NCBI RefSeq assembly: GCF_048128805.1 | Contig: NC_136016.1 | Location: 4,912,001-4,976,000, forward strand | Source of the DNA: Centroberyx gerrardi | Lineage: Eukaryota > Chordata > Actinopteri > Beryciformes > Berycidae | Direction of reading: 5' to 3' | DNA length: 64,000 bases | In this document: positions 1 through 18,494 of the stretch, piece after piece | Layout: each line of letters starts with the position of its first letter | How positions within the stretch are numbered: position 1 is the first letter of the stretch | The notes under the pieces: model-generated | Databases searched by the model: none | The model's input: only the letters and a program-made list of their open reading frames with translations | Told to the model about the DNA's origin: nothing | Made by a program: the position numbers and the translations under genes

Positions 1-734
1 GTGTCCTGCGAGGAAGCTTTAACGGGAGCAGGCGTTACTACCAGGCTTATCTACGTGTCCGATAATGGCCCTAGGGACAGGACTCCGAGGTTTGTGTTGC
101 ATCAGCAATCGTCCGTCACTTGAAAAACAAACGCAGGTTACATGACCGAACAAGAAACTACATCATTGTACAATTACTTTGATATTATTAGTCAGTGGTT
201 TGTTGGACTTACTGGAAGGGCTGGAATCTCGCCACAACTAATAGCTAATAATAAGAGCTAATAATGGGCCTCCGCGCTATTTGTACGTTACCTCCGTGTT
301 ATTTGTATGAAATTGGGAAAATCTGTTTCAATTAGTCATTGCATTAGGAGCTGATGCACGCATGAGAAAAATCCCTTTTGTAGATGCAGTGAAACTGTGG
401 GTTATGTTTAGACAATAGATTTACTGTCAAGTTATCTGGCAATCTCTCTTGTACGTAGAGAAGGTCATGCCAAATTCTGCTAAAAAATCTGGCAGTTTAA
501 TGGTGCTTTGCTTATTGGCAGCCACCTATTGGATGTATGCCGAAGTTAAGAGCGGCTTTACTTAAAGGTTTTATTATATCATATATCAGGCTAGTCATTC
601 TAGATAAGCTCATCACTAGGATACATCCCCAATAGCAGTTGGGTGATACTGTATCACATAATGTGTAAATGTGGTTTAAAAAACCTTGCATCCTTCATTG
701 CAGACATAGTCATGTTTTAAATTTGTGTGTCCAG
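1..734. other. Region upstream of the first identified zinc-finger gene exon
   Basis: No coding exon is certain here. The stretch should contain the promoter, 5' UTR and first coding exon of the downstream TIN2-domain zinc-finger gene. The first recognisable exon opens at 735 after a cag acceptor and needs one base from an earlier exon. A speculative match is the ATG at 537-539, which gives a 31-nt frame ending at 567 in the right phase. Its donor (gttttat) is weak, so it is not annotated as coding. Confidence 0.4.
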
Positions 735-3700
735 GTCCCTCTCTTCCTCTCTCCTGTCTGCGCCTGCTGGTCCCACCGCTTCGGCTGGTGTCAGCAGCGA
801 TCTGGCAGACCATCCAGCAGAGAGTTGTGGCCGACTATGGGATGCTTGAGGAGTTTGTGTTCATGGTCACAGAGATTGTTCCTGAGCTTCTCACCATGAG
901 ACAGAGGGCTGAACTCATTTTGGGTCTCAGAGCACGGGTGAGGAAGAGGCTGCAAAGGAAAAGTTGCAGTTCATGTTTTTCAATACCATTGTAAAGGTTA
1001 AATAAGATGAAAATGATCACAGGTCTTTGCAGCAGGAAAATATAAATATAACAAAACCAATAACACTAGAATGTATTGAGTCGAAATATGTGAATTCAAA
1101 GTTTGGTAAAATATGAATTGGACATTATGAGGGTGTTGGAAAATAACTGCAGTAGAACATGTTGAGACAAAGTACAAATGAATGTAGAATATGTACAATT
1201 TGACAGTATACAGAAAATATAAAATGTATGCAGTACAAAATAAGTGAAAAGAAAAAAAAAATTGTCAAGGTCTGTGCAATATATAACAAATGTGAATATG
1301 AAAGAAAAAATGTATTTGCAGCACATGCAAGATGTGTAAATGTGCATCATATTCACATTAATGGGTCTATAGAAGATCACATCTGTACAGAAAGTATACT
1401 AAGCAGAATGTTTGTGGCAGAAGACATGCATTTGGTGCTTGGCAGATGTGAAATTTGGGCCCTGGGTGAATGGGAACAATACACAGATGAGCTCTGTGCT
1501 TCCTTTTCTCATAATTAATTGTTACTTATCACTGTTGCCCTCTGTAGCTGATCCTGGAGTTGTGTCGCTCCGATGCGACTGCTGACCTCCAGATTATTCA
1601 GCCGCATCTGGACCGAATGCAGAGCCTCAGGTCTCTGTGGAACGTAGAGGTGGGTCTAAACCTGAACTGTAGCTTAAGTAACTAGTGTGTGTGTGATCAG
1701 GCATGTGAAGGAAGGTTTTCTTGTTTTTTAAAATGTTATATTTTTTGACATTCCCGTTAATTTCCAGTGGAGATCCCATTTTTCTGTTTTATTTTTTTGT
1801 CTCCCTCCCATTATTTCCCTTTGTGTTGGGTTGATCACATCCCTGCTATAGTCAATATAAAAGATGTAACTAAAAACACAAGTGCAATGACACAGATGCT
1901 GGCTTTGCAACACACCAAAGTAACATCTGCCATTTTAAACCATCCTTTGTTGCAGACTGATCATGCAGATCTAGAAGTGTCCGATTCACATTTCCTGGGC
2001 CTCGTACAAAATCTGCTGAGAGATCCCGAAGAGAGGGCAAACTTTTTCCAGGTAAGTGGTGTTTGTGGCATTTGTTTCCAAATAATTTTTTTATCTTTGA
2101 GTAAATATGATTTAGAAATACAGCAAAATGCTGAGGCAAATCATATTCAAAATATGACCTCATTACACTTCTGTTGCTGTTTGTGTATTTGCATGTAACA
2201 ACAAAAGAGTTGTAAACAACGCAAGAAAATTTTGTATGCATGTTTTGATATTATACCAGCTCATTTATCTGGTCAGTTCAGATATGTGAGGTTCTGCTGT
2301 ACATTTCTTTTCCCCTCCGTATTCTAGGATGTTTTCCCAGAAGAATTTGGCCCCATGTATGACAAAGCAATACAGACACTGATGTGGCTGTTTCTGTCCA
2401 GACTTGAAAAGCTTCTTCCTAGCCAAACCCTCCAGCAGGTAAAGTTAAAATATTTAGGTGTTGCAGCATTTATATTTGTGAGTGAATGAAGTTGACTTTG
2501 GCAAAATACTGTGCTGCTGACTCAGTAATGTTTCATTTTGTCTTTTTCTCAGATTGCCTCTCTGCTTGGCGATGCTTCATCTGTTCTTCATGAAAGCATG
2601 GAGTCTATGGCGGGTACGCAGGAGCTAAAAACCTTGCTGGAGAGTCAAAAAGACCTCAACCAGCTGGAGGACAATGGTGAGCTCTTCAGACTCAGACTTT
2701 TATTCACCAAATACAAAAAATGAGCAGGGATTTGTTGTGCGATTGGTGCAGAAATGCATCAATATTGTACTCACAGTTTGTAGCATTAAATTAGACAAGG
2801 ATGGTAAACTTTACATACACGGATATACTTAATACCAGTTTGTTTTCGGTCAATACCAGTGTCCATCCAGTTGAAGTAGCAGCGCTGGCATTCATTATGA
2901 TCCAGCAGGATGATGTAGTGGAAACATGTTTTATTCTCATGTCTTTGAGTCTGAATCTGTAGTTGTATTTGCCAATTTAAAGACTGCAATCTCCTTCTCT
3001 CTTTTCAGACTCTTACATTGTTGACAGCTGTATCTTATCGTCTCTGTGTCTCCCTCCTGTGGAAAGAGTTGTGATAGTCAATGAACAGACAGAAACGGAC
3101 ACAGAGAGTGGCCTTGTGTATACAGTATGCACAGAGATGGAAGTGGAATCTGAGAGTAAAGAGGTGTACATTGAGGGAACTGGGAGTCAAGAGGAATGTG
3201 TGCAAGCCCAGTGGTTCGGCCTTAGCAGCGATGTGAAATCAGAAGTCGACACTGAGATGGTTACAGATCACGTTGAAGACATCGAGCACGTTGAGAGTGA
3301 AATGACAGAAAACGAGGAGGCTGGAGTGATGGTTATTGGGGAAGATGGCAAAGCGACGCCGCTTGAAGGACTGAAAAGTGACGTGGGGAAGAAGCGCATC
3401 AGACGTGAAAGAACAAAGAAATGCCCCACAGACGCGGTCTTTGAAATACGAGGTGGAGAAAGGGGTCAACAACAGGAAGGGGATTGCGTTGTCCTGTTTG
3501 GAAAACTTGATACGGCTTCTCAATCCAGACCGGTGAGAAGGAACCGGGGTCTCAAGATGAAGAGATACCTGTCGCAAAGGAGGAAAACTGTCAAGACACA
3601 GGGAAGCAATAGCAGTAGCGGCAGCCCTAAAAAGTTACCCAGGTCCCAAGGTTCAGCAAAAAGCAATGACACGGACCAGAGAACATGCAAAGTGTGCGGT

Positions 3701-5071
3701 AAGGTGGTGAGTCGTGCCAAGTTCTTACAGCGACACATGAACCGGCACTCGACACAGCTGCCCTATTCTTGTCCCGAATGTAAAAGATTTTATAAGAGCC
3801 TTCGTTACTTGCAGCAACACAAATGTCCAAATCAGAGTCCGCAAGACCCGACAAAAGAGAAGAGTGGCAAGAAAGCGAAGGAACAAGAGACGGGCAAGGA
3901 AACGGCAGCTGAGGGAGAACAATCCTCCAGCGTGGCTGCTTGTGCGTCCGATGAAGACCCCTCTAAAGAATCGGGAGAGAAAAGCCCAGACGACGACAAA
4001 AGCGTGTTAAACGGTCCTTTCTACTGTCCTCACTGCAGCGTCGAGTTTAAGTGCAAGCAGACTTTTAGGTTCCACTTAAGAAACATTTGCTACAACGAGC
4101 AACAGGTGGATCCCGAGAACACAGAGGACGTTAAGCAGTGTTACAAATGCGACGAATGCGACAAGGCGTTCAAGTATAAATCGACATTGGAGTCGCACAA
4201 ACAAACTCACAACCCGCTCTACTGCGAGCTCTGCATGAAAGTGGTGCGCGACTCGGAAGCGTTGGAGCTGCACAAGATTTCACACACGCCCTTTCAATGT
4301 AACCAGTGTGAAGAGAACTTCCCCGTATTTAAGGCTCTTCACAAGCACTACATTGACGTTCATAATCCCAGCGGGCCATTTACCTGCACCCACTGTCAGA
4401 TGACGTTTGCCAGTTTGAAGCTTTTCATCAGACACGAGTGGAAGCACACCGGTCATCAACCATTTCAGTGCCCTCATTGCACTAAAAGGTTCCGATCATA
4501 CTCGGACCTGCTGGAGCACCAGAAGAAACACACTAAAGCGTACCCGTTCCTCTGCTGGGAGTGCGGGAAGAAATTCAGGCACGGCGTGACTCTGACGAGG
4601 CACGTGGAGCGCGTGCACAAATCTGGCAAACCCGTGCCCGAGAAGCCCACGCCAATCTTCACCTGCACCCAGTGCGGGAAGACCTTCACCTCCAGGAGAT
4701 GCCTTCTGAAACACGACAACTTCCACCACAAAGGCTTGCGTCACCCGTGTGAGCACTGCGGAAAGGGCTTCTTCGGTAAAGATGCGCTGGTGAGGCACAC
4801 TCTGATTCACACGGGCGAGCGGCCTTTCACGTGCACCGAGTGCGAGAAGTCTTTTAGGTCGGCCGCCGAACTGAAGATACACAAGCGATACCATACAGGA
4901 GAAAGGCCGTACAAGTGCAGCATCTGCGACAAGGGCTTTGTCCAGTCCTGCTTTCTCACCTTGCACATGCGAACCCATACTGGGGAGAGGCCATACGTTT
5001 GTACTACATGTGACAAAGGGTTTTCGAGCTTGCATGGCCTAAAAAGACACAAACGGCTTGTCCATGCATAG
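735..5071 (+). CDS. TIN2 N-terminal-domain / C2H2 zinc-finger protein (5' end incomplete)
   Basis: Exons read as 735-937, 1548-1649, 1956-2051, 2328-2438, 2553-2676 and 3009-5071. All junctions are GT-AG and the phases join into one frame of 898 visible residues ending in TAG. The first four exons (about 170 aa) resemble the N-terminal TRFH-like domain of the shelterin protein TINF2. In human TINF2 the domain has SWQVV, a Glu-Phe pair, APGL, then RxRxxLxLGLKA. Here there is [24 protein letters not shown], then [19 protein letters not shown]. After an acidic linker and a basic segment, roughly residues 435-898 form about 14 C2H2 fingers. Early fingers are irregular; the last three joints carry the canonical TGERP linker. 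It is probably a nuclear DNA-binding protein. Its targets, and any telomere role, cannot be told from sequence. The start codon is not located. The TIN2-like call is by recall of the family and needs a profile search. Confidence 0.82.
3680..5068 (+). other. C2H2 zinc-finger array encoded in the terminal exon
   Basis: About 14 Cys2-His2 units are visible, from CKVCGKVV at about 3686 to CTTCDKGF at about 5003. Most have spacing C-x2-C-x12-H-x3-5-H. The unit starting FYCPHC has an unusual His/Cys end, and the second unit ends in HKC, so some early fingers may not bind zinc normally. Only the final units have HTGERP linkers. That fits a diverged N-terminal half and a more conserved DNA-contacting C-terminal half. 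Confidence 0.85.
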
Positions 5072-5126
5072 TTCATGTTAATGTGATACTTGAGTTCAGA
5101 GGTCAGGGTCAGCTACAGAATAGCAC

Positions 5127-5197
5127 TTCAGGAACTGAACCCAGGTTCTCCAGCTGAAAGACAGTTTCTCTAACCACTAGGCCACAATGCCACCCCA
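5127..5197 (-). mobile_element. tRNA-derived SINE head, antisense in the 3' UTR
   Basis: Read on the minus strand, this gives a tRNA-like block with an A-box-like GGCCTAGTGGTTAG and a B-box-like GGTTCAGTTCC. It resembles the abundant teleost SINE family with a GGTGGCCTAGTGGTTAG head. The acceptor stem does not pair and the anticodon arm is degenerate, so it is not a functional tRNA. It sits between the stop codon and the polyA signal of the zinc-finger gene. Confidence 0.65.
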
Positions 5198-5360
5198 GTG
5201 GTTGTCACAGCTTGGATAGTGGGGAACTGTATAATTGTATAGTGCATTACAAAAACTTAAATTGTATTTTTTACAGAAATGTTTGCTGTAGTTCTACTGA
5301 AGATTTGTATGTATAAATGATATAAACCTTAATTTTTTTGGAAGTGATTTTTTTTTTTAA

Positions 5361-5366
5361 AATAAA
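5361..5366 (+). terminator. Candidate polyA signal of the zinc-finger gene
   Basis: AATAAA lies about 290 nt after the stop codon and follows a T-rich stretch. It is the first canonical signal downstream, so the 3' UTR would be about 0.3 kb and would include the antisense SINE at about 5127-5197. Confidence 0.55.
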
Positions 5367-7390
5367 TTCAGCCGTCAATCTCAAGTCTCCTGTGGTTTAC
5401 TCATGAGTTTAGTCTTTCATGTGATTTGGACGTTAAATAGAAATGTGCCTTTGGGCAAGCAGTTTAGTGCACATACTTTAGCCATAGATAAACTCCCTTC
5501 AGATGCATCTAGTAAGACAAGATAATTCTATATTGGTGAAAATTAGAGGAAGTATCTCACTGTATTGAACTGGTTTTCACTTGTACATCATGCAAGGTCA
5601 CTCTTGCGTAATATATCACCAATTTTCTGTAGATAGAAACTGCAGTTCTAACCTGGAAATTAGGTTACGGGAAGGGGTCCTCTCTATTTCCAGTCATGTT
5701 AAGTTCCTTTTTTTGTCACCTCTGACTCAGTTTGTCATCACTTATTTCGAGTTTGGATTAGACTTGAAACATGATTGGTATTGTCAGTGTTGTTTATCTT
5801 GCCAGACTGTAAAACAACTGATTCTGGGTCTCAAAATGCCAATCAATTGAGAGTCCTTGTTTGGCAATCATCATAACCCCTGCTTCATCATAGGGGGCAT
5901 CTACTTAACATTTCAAAATGCAGCTCCTGAATAATCTCCCAGAATTTAACAAATTGAGCTGGAAAGACCATCTATACCAGGTGATGTGCCCGATTTCACA
6001 GAGAAGTCCGCATCAAAATTAATTTTTAAAAGAGACTGATCACAAATATTTCCAAAAGGCCCTGGAAATGGTAGGGATGAACACGAAAGCGCTTTTCAAA
6101 ACAGAATCACTACTTAAAACATGCCAGTATTTGACAAAAACATTCTTAATATCCCTTGTTTTGGGAGTGTATGTTGTACAATTATTGAAGATCTGAAGAC
6201 GACGAGAAATAAGATGCTGAAAAGGGAATGGCTGCAAGAAGCTGAAGAAAACCTAGAAAGTAGAACAAGCGAGGATTGCCTACCCATAAAAAGAGACCAT
6301 ATTGTGTATTGTACGACAATTTTTAAATACATCTTTTTAAATACTGGTGTCCAATTGGTCTATGGGCCCATTTTGGATGCTATTGAATATATTTATTGTT
6401 GACTGCATGTAATCCTGTAATCCTGATGAAAGCTGCTGAAATGCGTTGGCTTTAATATTAATGCTTTGTCAAATTGTTCCTCAAGAGTTAATTTCATTCT
6501 TCATAACTTTAATACCTGACAGGTGTCACTGAAAACCTCTGCCATACCTGCTCAGTACAACATCTCCATCACTTACAATTTCAAGGCCTGTGAAACCATA
6601 TTAAATGTATTCAGGGTATTCCACCAAAAAGTTGATTTGATGCTGAACAGACGAATAATTTCATTTGTCTGCATGGAGACAGCCAACATTCCACTGAGGA
6701 AGCTGACAGAAAAAAATTGAAAAATATAATGCTGTTTTCACCTCACTTTTGCTGCTGTGAAATAAAATGTCCAATGCTATCAAATGAGCCTCAGTCATAT
6801 TAAAAGTTGCACTAAGTTAATATGCTGACTAGCAGACCGGGTTTCACCACCCAAATCAGTGTTTTTATTGACATATTGCCATTATATATATATTATATTC
6901 CCATTGATTTAGCCCAGGTATGATGTATTTAATCAAAATCAATGAATTTTATTTTTCAGCATGACACCTTTGAAGTGGAGACATGCAAAATGAAAACAGG
7001 CCTAAAGAAGGGTCTACTGGTCTGTATTTATTGATAAGGCTTTGGTATGGCGTGTTATGCTCCAGGCAGACCCATACAGTCATGATTTATCTACTGTAAC
7101 TGTATATTTAAAGCAAGATAGCTTTGAAATGATACACCTACTTCGTTTTGCTCCCCTCATCTGACTGGAGACTCGCCTGTGACCAGCTGATCAGATGGAC
7201 TGGGACAATAAATCAGTAATGAATGGCTCCCCAGCTCTCCAGCCTGCTGCCACATCCATCCTGCCCTTAACAGACAGGAGGTAGGTATTAATCTAACACT
7301 GAGGAAAGTCTCTAGACTAGGCCTGTGCAAGCTAAAAACTGTTATGGTAGTATTAAGGAAACTCACTGACTTTGGTGAAGGCCTGACATG

Positions 7391-7437
7391 CTCTCTCTCT
7401 CTCTCTCTCTCTCTCTCGCTCGCTCTCTCCATGGTGC
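7391..7437. repeat. (CT)n microsatellite with CGCT interruptions
   Basis: About 47 bp of CT dinucleotides interrupted by ctcgctcgct near the 3' side. It is intergenic. Confidence 0.9.
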
Positions 7438-8366
7438 TGGAATGTAACTGACCAAGCAGCTCTCTCTATGTTACAGCTCCCTCTACTGGTCCAAACATAC
7501 TGCATGCCACACTGCTCAAACAGCTATAGTGTTGAATGGACTGTATATACAGTATATGCTGTGTGATGTGTATAGTTTGTTCTTTAGTGTGTCCTATGCT
7601 TTGCCTTTGCTGTGGATGTGAGGCCCTGTTGTCCTTGTACCATTTGTGTCAGTATGTAGTTGTCAAGGTGTCTTTGCATGACTGTGTCACTAAGGCAATT
7701 TCCTACACATTTATTGTACTTGGTAATTAAAAGTGGTGCTGATTCTTAAAACATCACAGACTGAGAAATGTCCGGTGCAGGTCAGAGGTCAGCCTTATAG
7801 CTGCGGTTCCCTCCTCAGGTTTTATTAACTCTGAATCGTCCACTGCCCTCTAATTCCATGTTCAATGTTCCATATTGTTCCATGTCTGCTGTCTCCTCCT
7901 CCTCCTCATCTTCTTCTTCTCCATTACCTGGACCTGTGTACACGCCTCTGACACCTGCACAGAATTTGTCAGTGGTGAATATTTGATCAAATGTTTTTTT
8001 ATGCTGTTTTTTCTTTCCTTGCACTGTTTCAAAAGCCAGTTTGGAGGTCTTCATGCTGCTGCAGCAAGGCCCAGTGTATAGGTGGCCTTCAGAATGGAGC
8101 TGGCCTTTGTGAAATTATTTGTTCTTCTCAACTGGCTTAATTGTGCTGTTGTCATTGAACTGTAACTTCCAACTTGCTAGTATTTAATTTTTTGTATCCT
8201 CCTGATACTGACCCAAGTAGCCCGATTATGGAATTTCTGATGAAGGTCAGGTAGCTCTGCTTCAGATTCACTGTAGTGAATACTAACAAGCACACCCACA
8301 ATTAGGACACATATACTATAGGATTAAAGACAATGTTAAAAATACTGTACTTTAGTGTAACAGATT

Positions 8367-8392
8367 TGTGTGTGTGTGTGTGTGTGTGTGTG
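8367..8392. repeat. (TG)n microsatellite
   Basis: Thirteen uninterrupted TG units, located about 285 bp from the tRNA-Arg gene. Confidence 0.9.
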
Positions 8393-8676
8393 CATCACCA
8401 CTGATCACCATTGTTAAAAACGTACAGATTAGTTCCTAATGAATGAATGAGTCAATTTAATTATGTATATATGTAATTATTTGAGGAAGCGTTTACTTTG
8501 GCTGACTTCCCCATTCATGTGTTTTGATGATACATAGTTACTTCTACTGAGATATATATCTGCAACTATCATTATTATGGATTTTTTTCTTTGCCTATTC
8601 AAGTATTTCTGTACTTCCACATTCTCCGACATTTCAACACAATTTGTACGCTTTCAAGTTAAAGCTCAAAACAGTT

Positions 8677-8749
8677 CACCCCAGATGGGACTCGAACCCA
8701 CAATCCCTGGCTTAGGAGGCCAGTGCCTTATCCATTAGGCCACTGGGGC
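8677..8749 (-). tRNA. tRNA-Arg (anticodon CCT)
   Basis: Reading the minus strand from 8749 gives a complete 73-nt cloverleaf. The acceptor stem is GCCCCAG/CTGGGGT, the D arm GCCT/AGGC, the anticodon stem CTGGC/GCCAG, and the loop CTCCTAA has anticodon CCT (8714-8716). The variable loop is GGATT and the T arm is GTGGG-TTCGAGT-CCCAT. Box A and box B are canonical and there is no intron. Just downstream, TTTT (8671-8668 on the minus strand) can end RNA polymerase III transcription. By recall it is nearly identical to vertebrate nuclear tRNA-Arg-CCT, and it reads AGG codons. It stands alone about 670 bp upstream of the wdr45b start and is transcribed away from it. Confidence 0.96.
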
Positions 8750-16634
<7,885 letters not shown>

Positions 16635-18460
16635 CCTCTGACCCCCCTCTGCAGACTCACTGGACGCAGCCTTGGTTTTTCTTTTTCTTTTTTTTTTTGG
16701 AGGGAGCAGAGGTCCCCACGCCGCATCCCTCCTCATCTCGATAAGACTCTTTTGTAAAAGAGCGTCAGGAGGGAGAAAAAAAGAATGAAGAGGCAGTCTT
16801 GGGCGGGGGGGAACCTCACAGCAAAGACAGATGGGTATAAGCACCAACAGGATTGCAGACTTCTCAAGATTGTCTTCGGACAGTCGGTGGACAGAGGGAC
16901 GCGAACGCTGACTTCAGACTCCCAAACCAAACGCAAGAGGGAAAAAAGAGGGAAAGTTATTTTTTGAAAGGACAACGTACCGCTTTTTAAGACGTCTTCC
17001 GTGGAATTTACAATGGATGGCTATTTTTTAATCGCACTGTTGATTCTGATAGTTAGATGGATTTAAAAAATAAAAGAGAAAAAAAAAAAGAGATTTTTGT
17101 CAACTAACACCACCTAACCTAACTATAGGGAGTGCCTCTGAACCGAGTCGAGACTGGAGAGTGTGTACGCGCGTATGCACATATACTGTCGTCATATGTG
17201 TGTATAAATACAAAATGTACCATATTCAGCGGTTCGCAAAGCAGGATCAGGCTGAACTGTAATAGCCCACGTTTTTCTTCTACTTTTCTTCTTTTGCTTC
17301 CGCATCCGTCTGTGTGAAGTTCACATTTCACCTCGGACATGAAGAAACGAGCACTGGTCCTGCTTTGTGAAACATCATCCTAGTATTAACTAGATTTTGC
17401 TTATAGTCACTGTATAAACACGACGCGCCAGACTGAACATGTAACTACATAGAACTGTACATAATAGTAGCAGGAAAAAAAAATCCGAAAATGTTTTTTT
17501 TTTTTGTCTCTTCCTTCTGTTTTCCATTTGTTGTGCAATATGCTTTTTCCTGATCACTTTTTTTTTGTTAGGAGCTTTCTACCTGATGGGTGAAAGCCTA
17601 AGAGCCAGACACGGTTTCACTGATCAGGATCTGAACTTGATCAGTATCAGACGTGATTCTTGGTAACTTTGTACCAAAACGGCCAAGATGAACTGTAGAG
17701 CTATGAAGAGTAAGAATTGAATTCAAGACTACGTTTCCATGTTTCCTCTCCTTCACTGTGTTAATACATAATCAATCCGACTTGATTAAATGAAAAATCC
17801 CCTTATCGATGTGTCTGATCGATGGCTCCTTCATGTATTTTTTTTGATATGGTAGTTTTGTCGGCCAGTGTAGCTTTCCAGTCAGTTCTACATTTTATTT
17901 TTTTATTCTCACACTGACACATTTCACTTGAACTGATGTGAGTACAGTTTTTGTCCGCTGTGACTGTAGCTCCGAAAACCACTTCAGCTGGCCCACAAGC
18001 GCATTGATAGATTCAGCTAATGCAAATGAGGGAATCTGAAGTGCTTTGTTCAAGCCAGTGGCCATAAACAGGGGATCAGTTCAGCATGGATCCGCTACAA
18101 TGGACCATGTGTATAAGTGGCACAGTGGAAATGTACAATTAAATATTACATATTCTTTTAACTTTTATTTTTCGTTTGTCATGTTAATCTTGGTATTCAA
18201 CAGTGTTTTGTTGATTCGGCGGGGAAACACCTCTGAACACATTTCATTTGTGTTGCTTTCTGCATTCGATTGTAAATTTGCAGGTGTTACACTACACATC
18301 ACACGCTGCACATTGTTCTACATACAGCGCTTGGCTGTCAGACTACAGTAGGGACGCTGCACAAACTCAAACTTGTTTCTGTGATCAATTCAAAATGATT
18401 GTAAAATCCTGCATTTAAATTTGTGAATAAAATTTAATGTCTGCTTTTACAATTATACAT
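16635..18460 (+). other. wdr45b 3' UTR with polyA signal at 18426-18431
   Basis: No open frame of note follows the wdr45b stop. An AATAAA lies at 18426-18431; an earlier AATAAA-like site near 17070 sits in an A-rich tract. A 1.8-kb 3' UTR is inferred from the signal position and the convergent foxk2 gene just beyond. T-rich and A-rich runs occur at 16680, 17085 and 17490. Confidence 0.5.
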
Positions 18461-18494
18461 GACTTTGAGTCCTGTCGGGCTATTCCGTGTGTAT

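Larger units (their letters stand above)
5400..8676. other. Intergenic DNA without recognisable genes
   Basis: Short open frames here have no recognisable domains or exon structure. The segment around 5860-6450 has the look of decayed transposon sequence, including tcctgatgaaagctgctgaaatgcg near 6424, but I cannot name a family. A CT microsatellite lies at 7391-7437 and a TG microsatellite at 8367-8392. Confidence 0.5.

Noticed and set aside
4496-5035. 179-codon antisense frame across the zinc-finger exon
   Set aside because: Shadow of the repeated zinc-finger codons on the other strand; no domain or promoter.
5127-5197. Second tRNA gene on the minus strand
   Set aside because: Box A and box B are recognisable but the acceptor stem does not pair and the anticodon arm is degenerate; it fits a SINE head.
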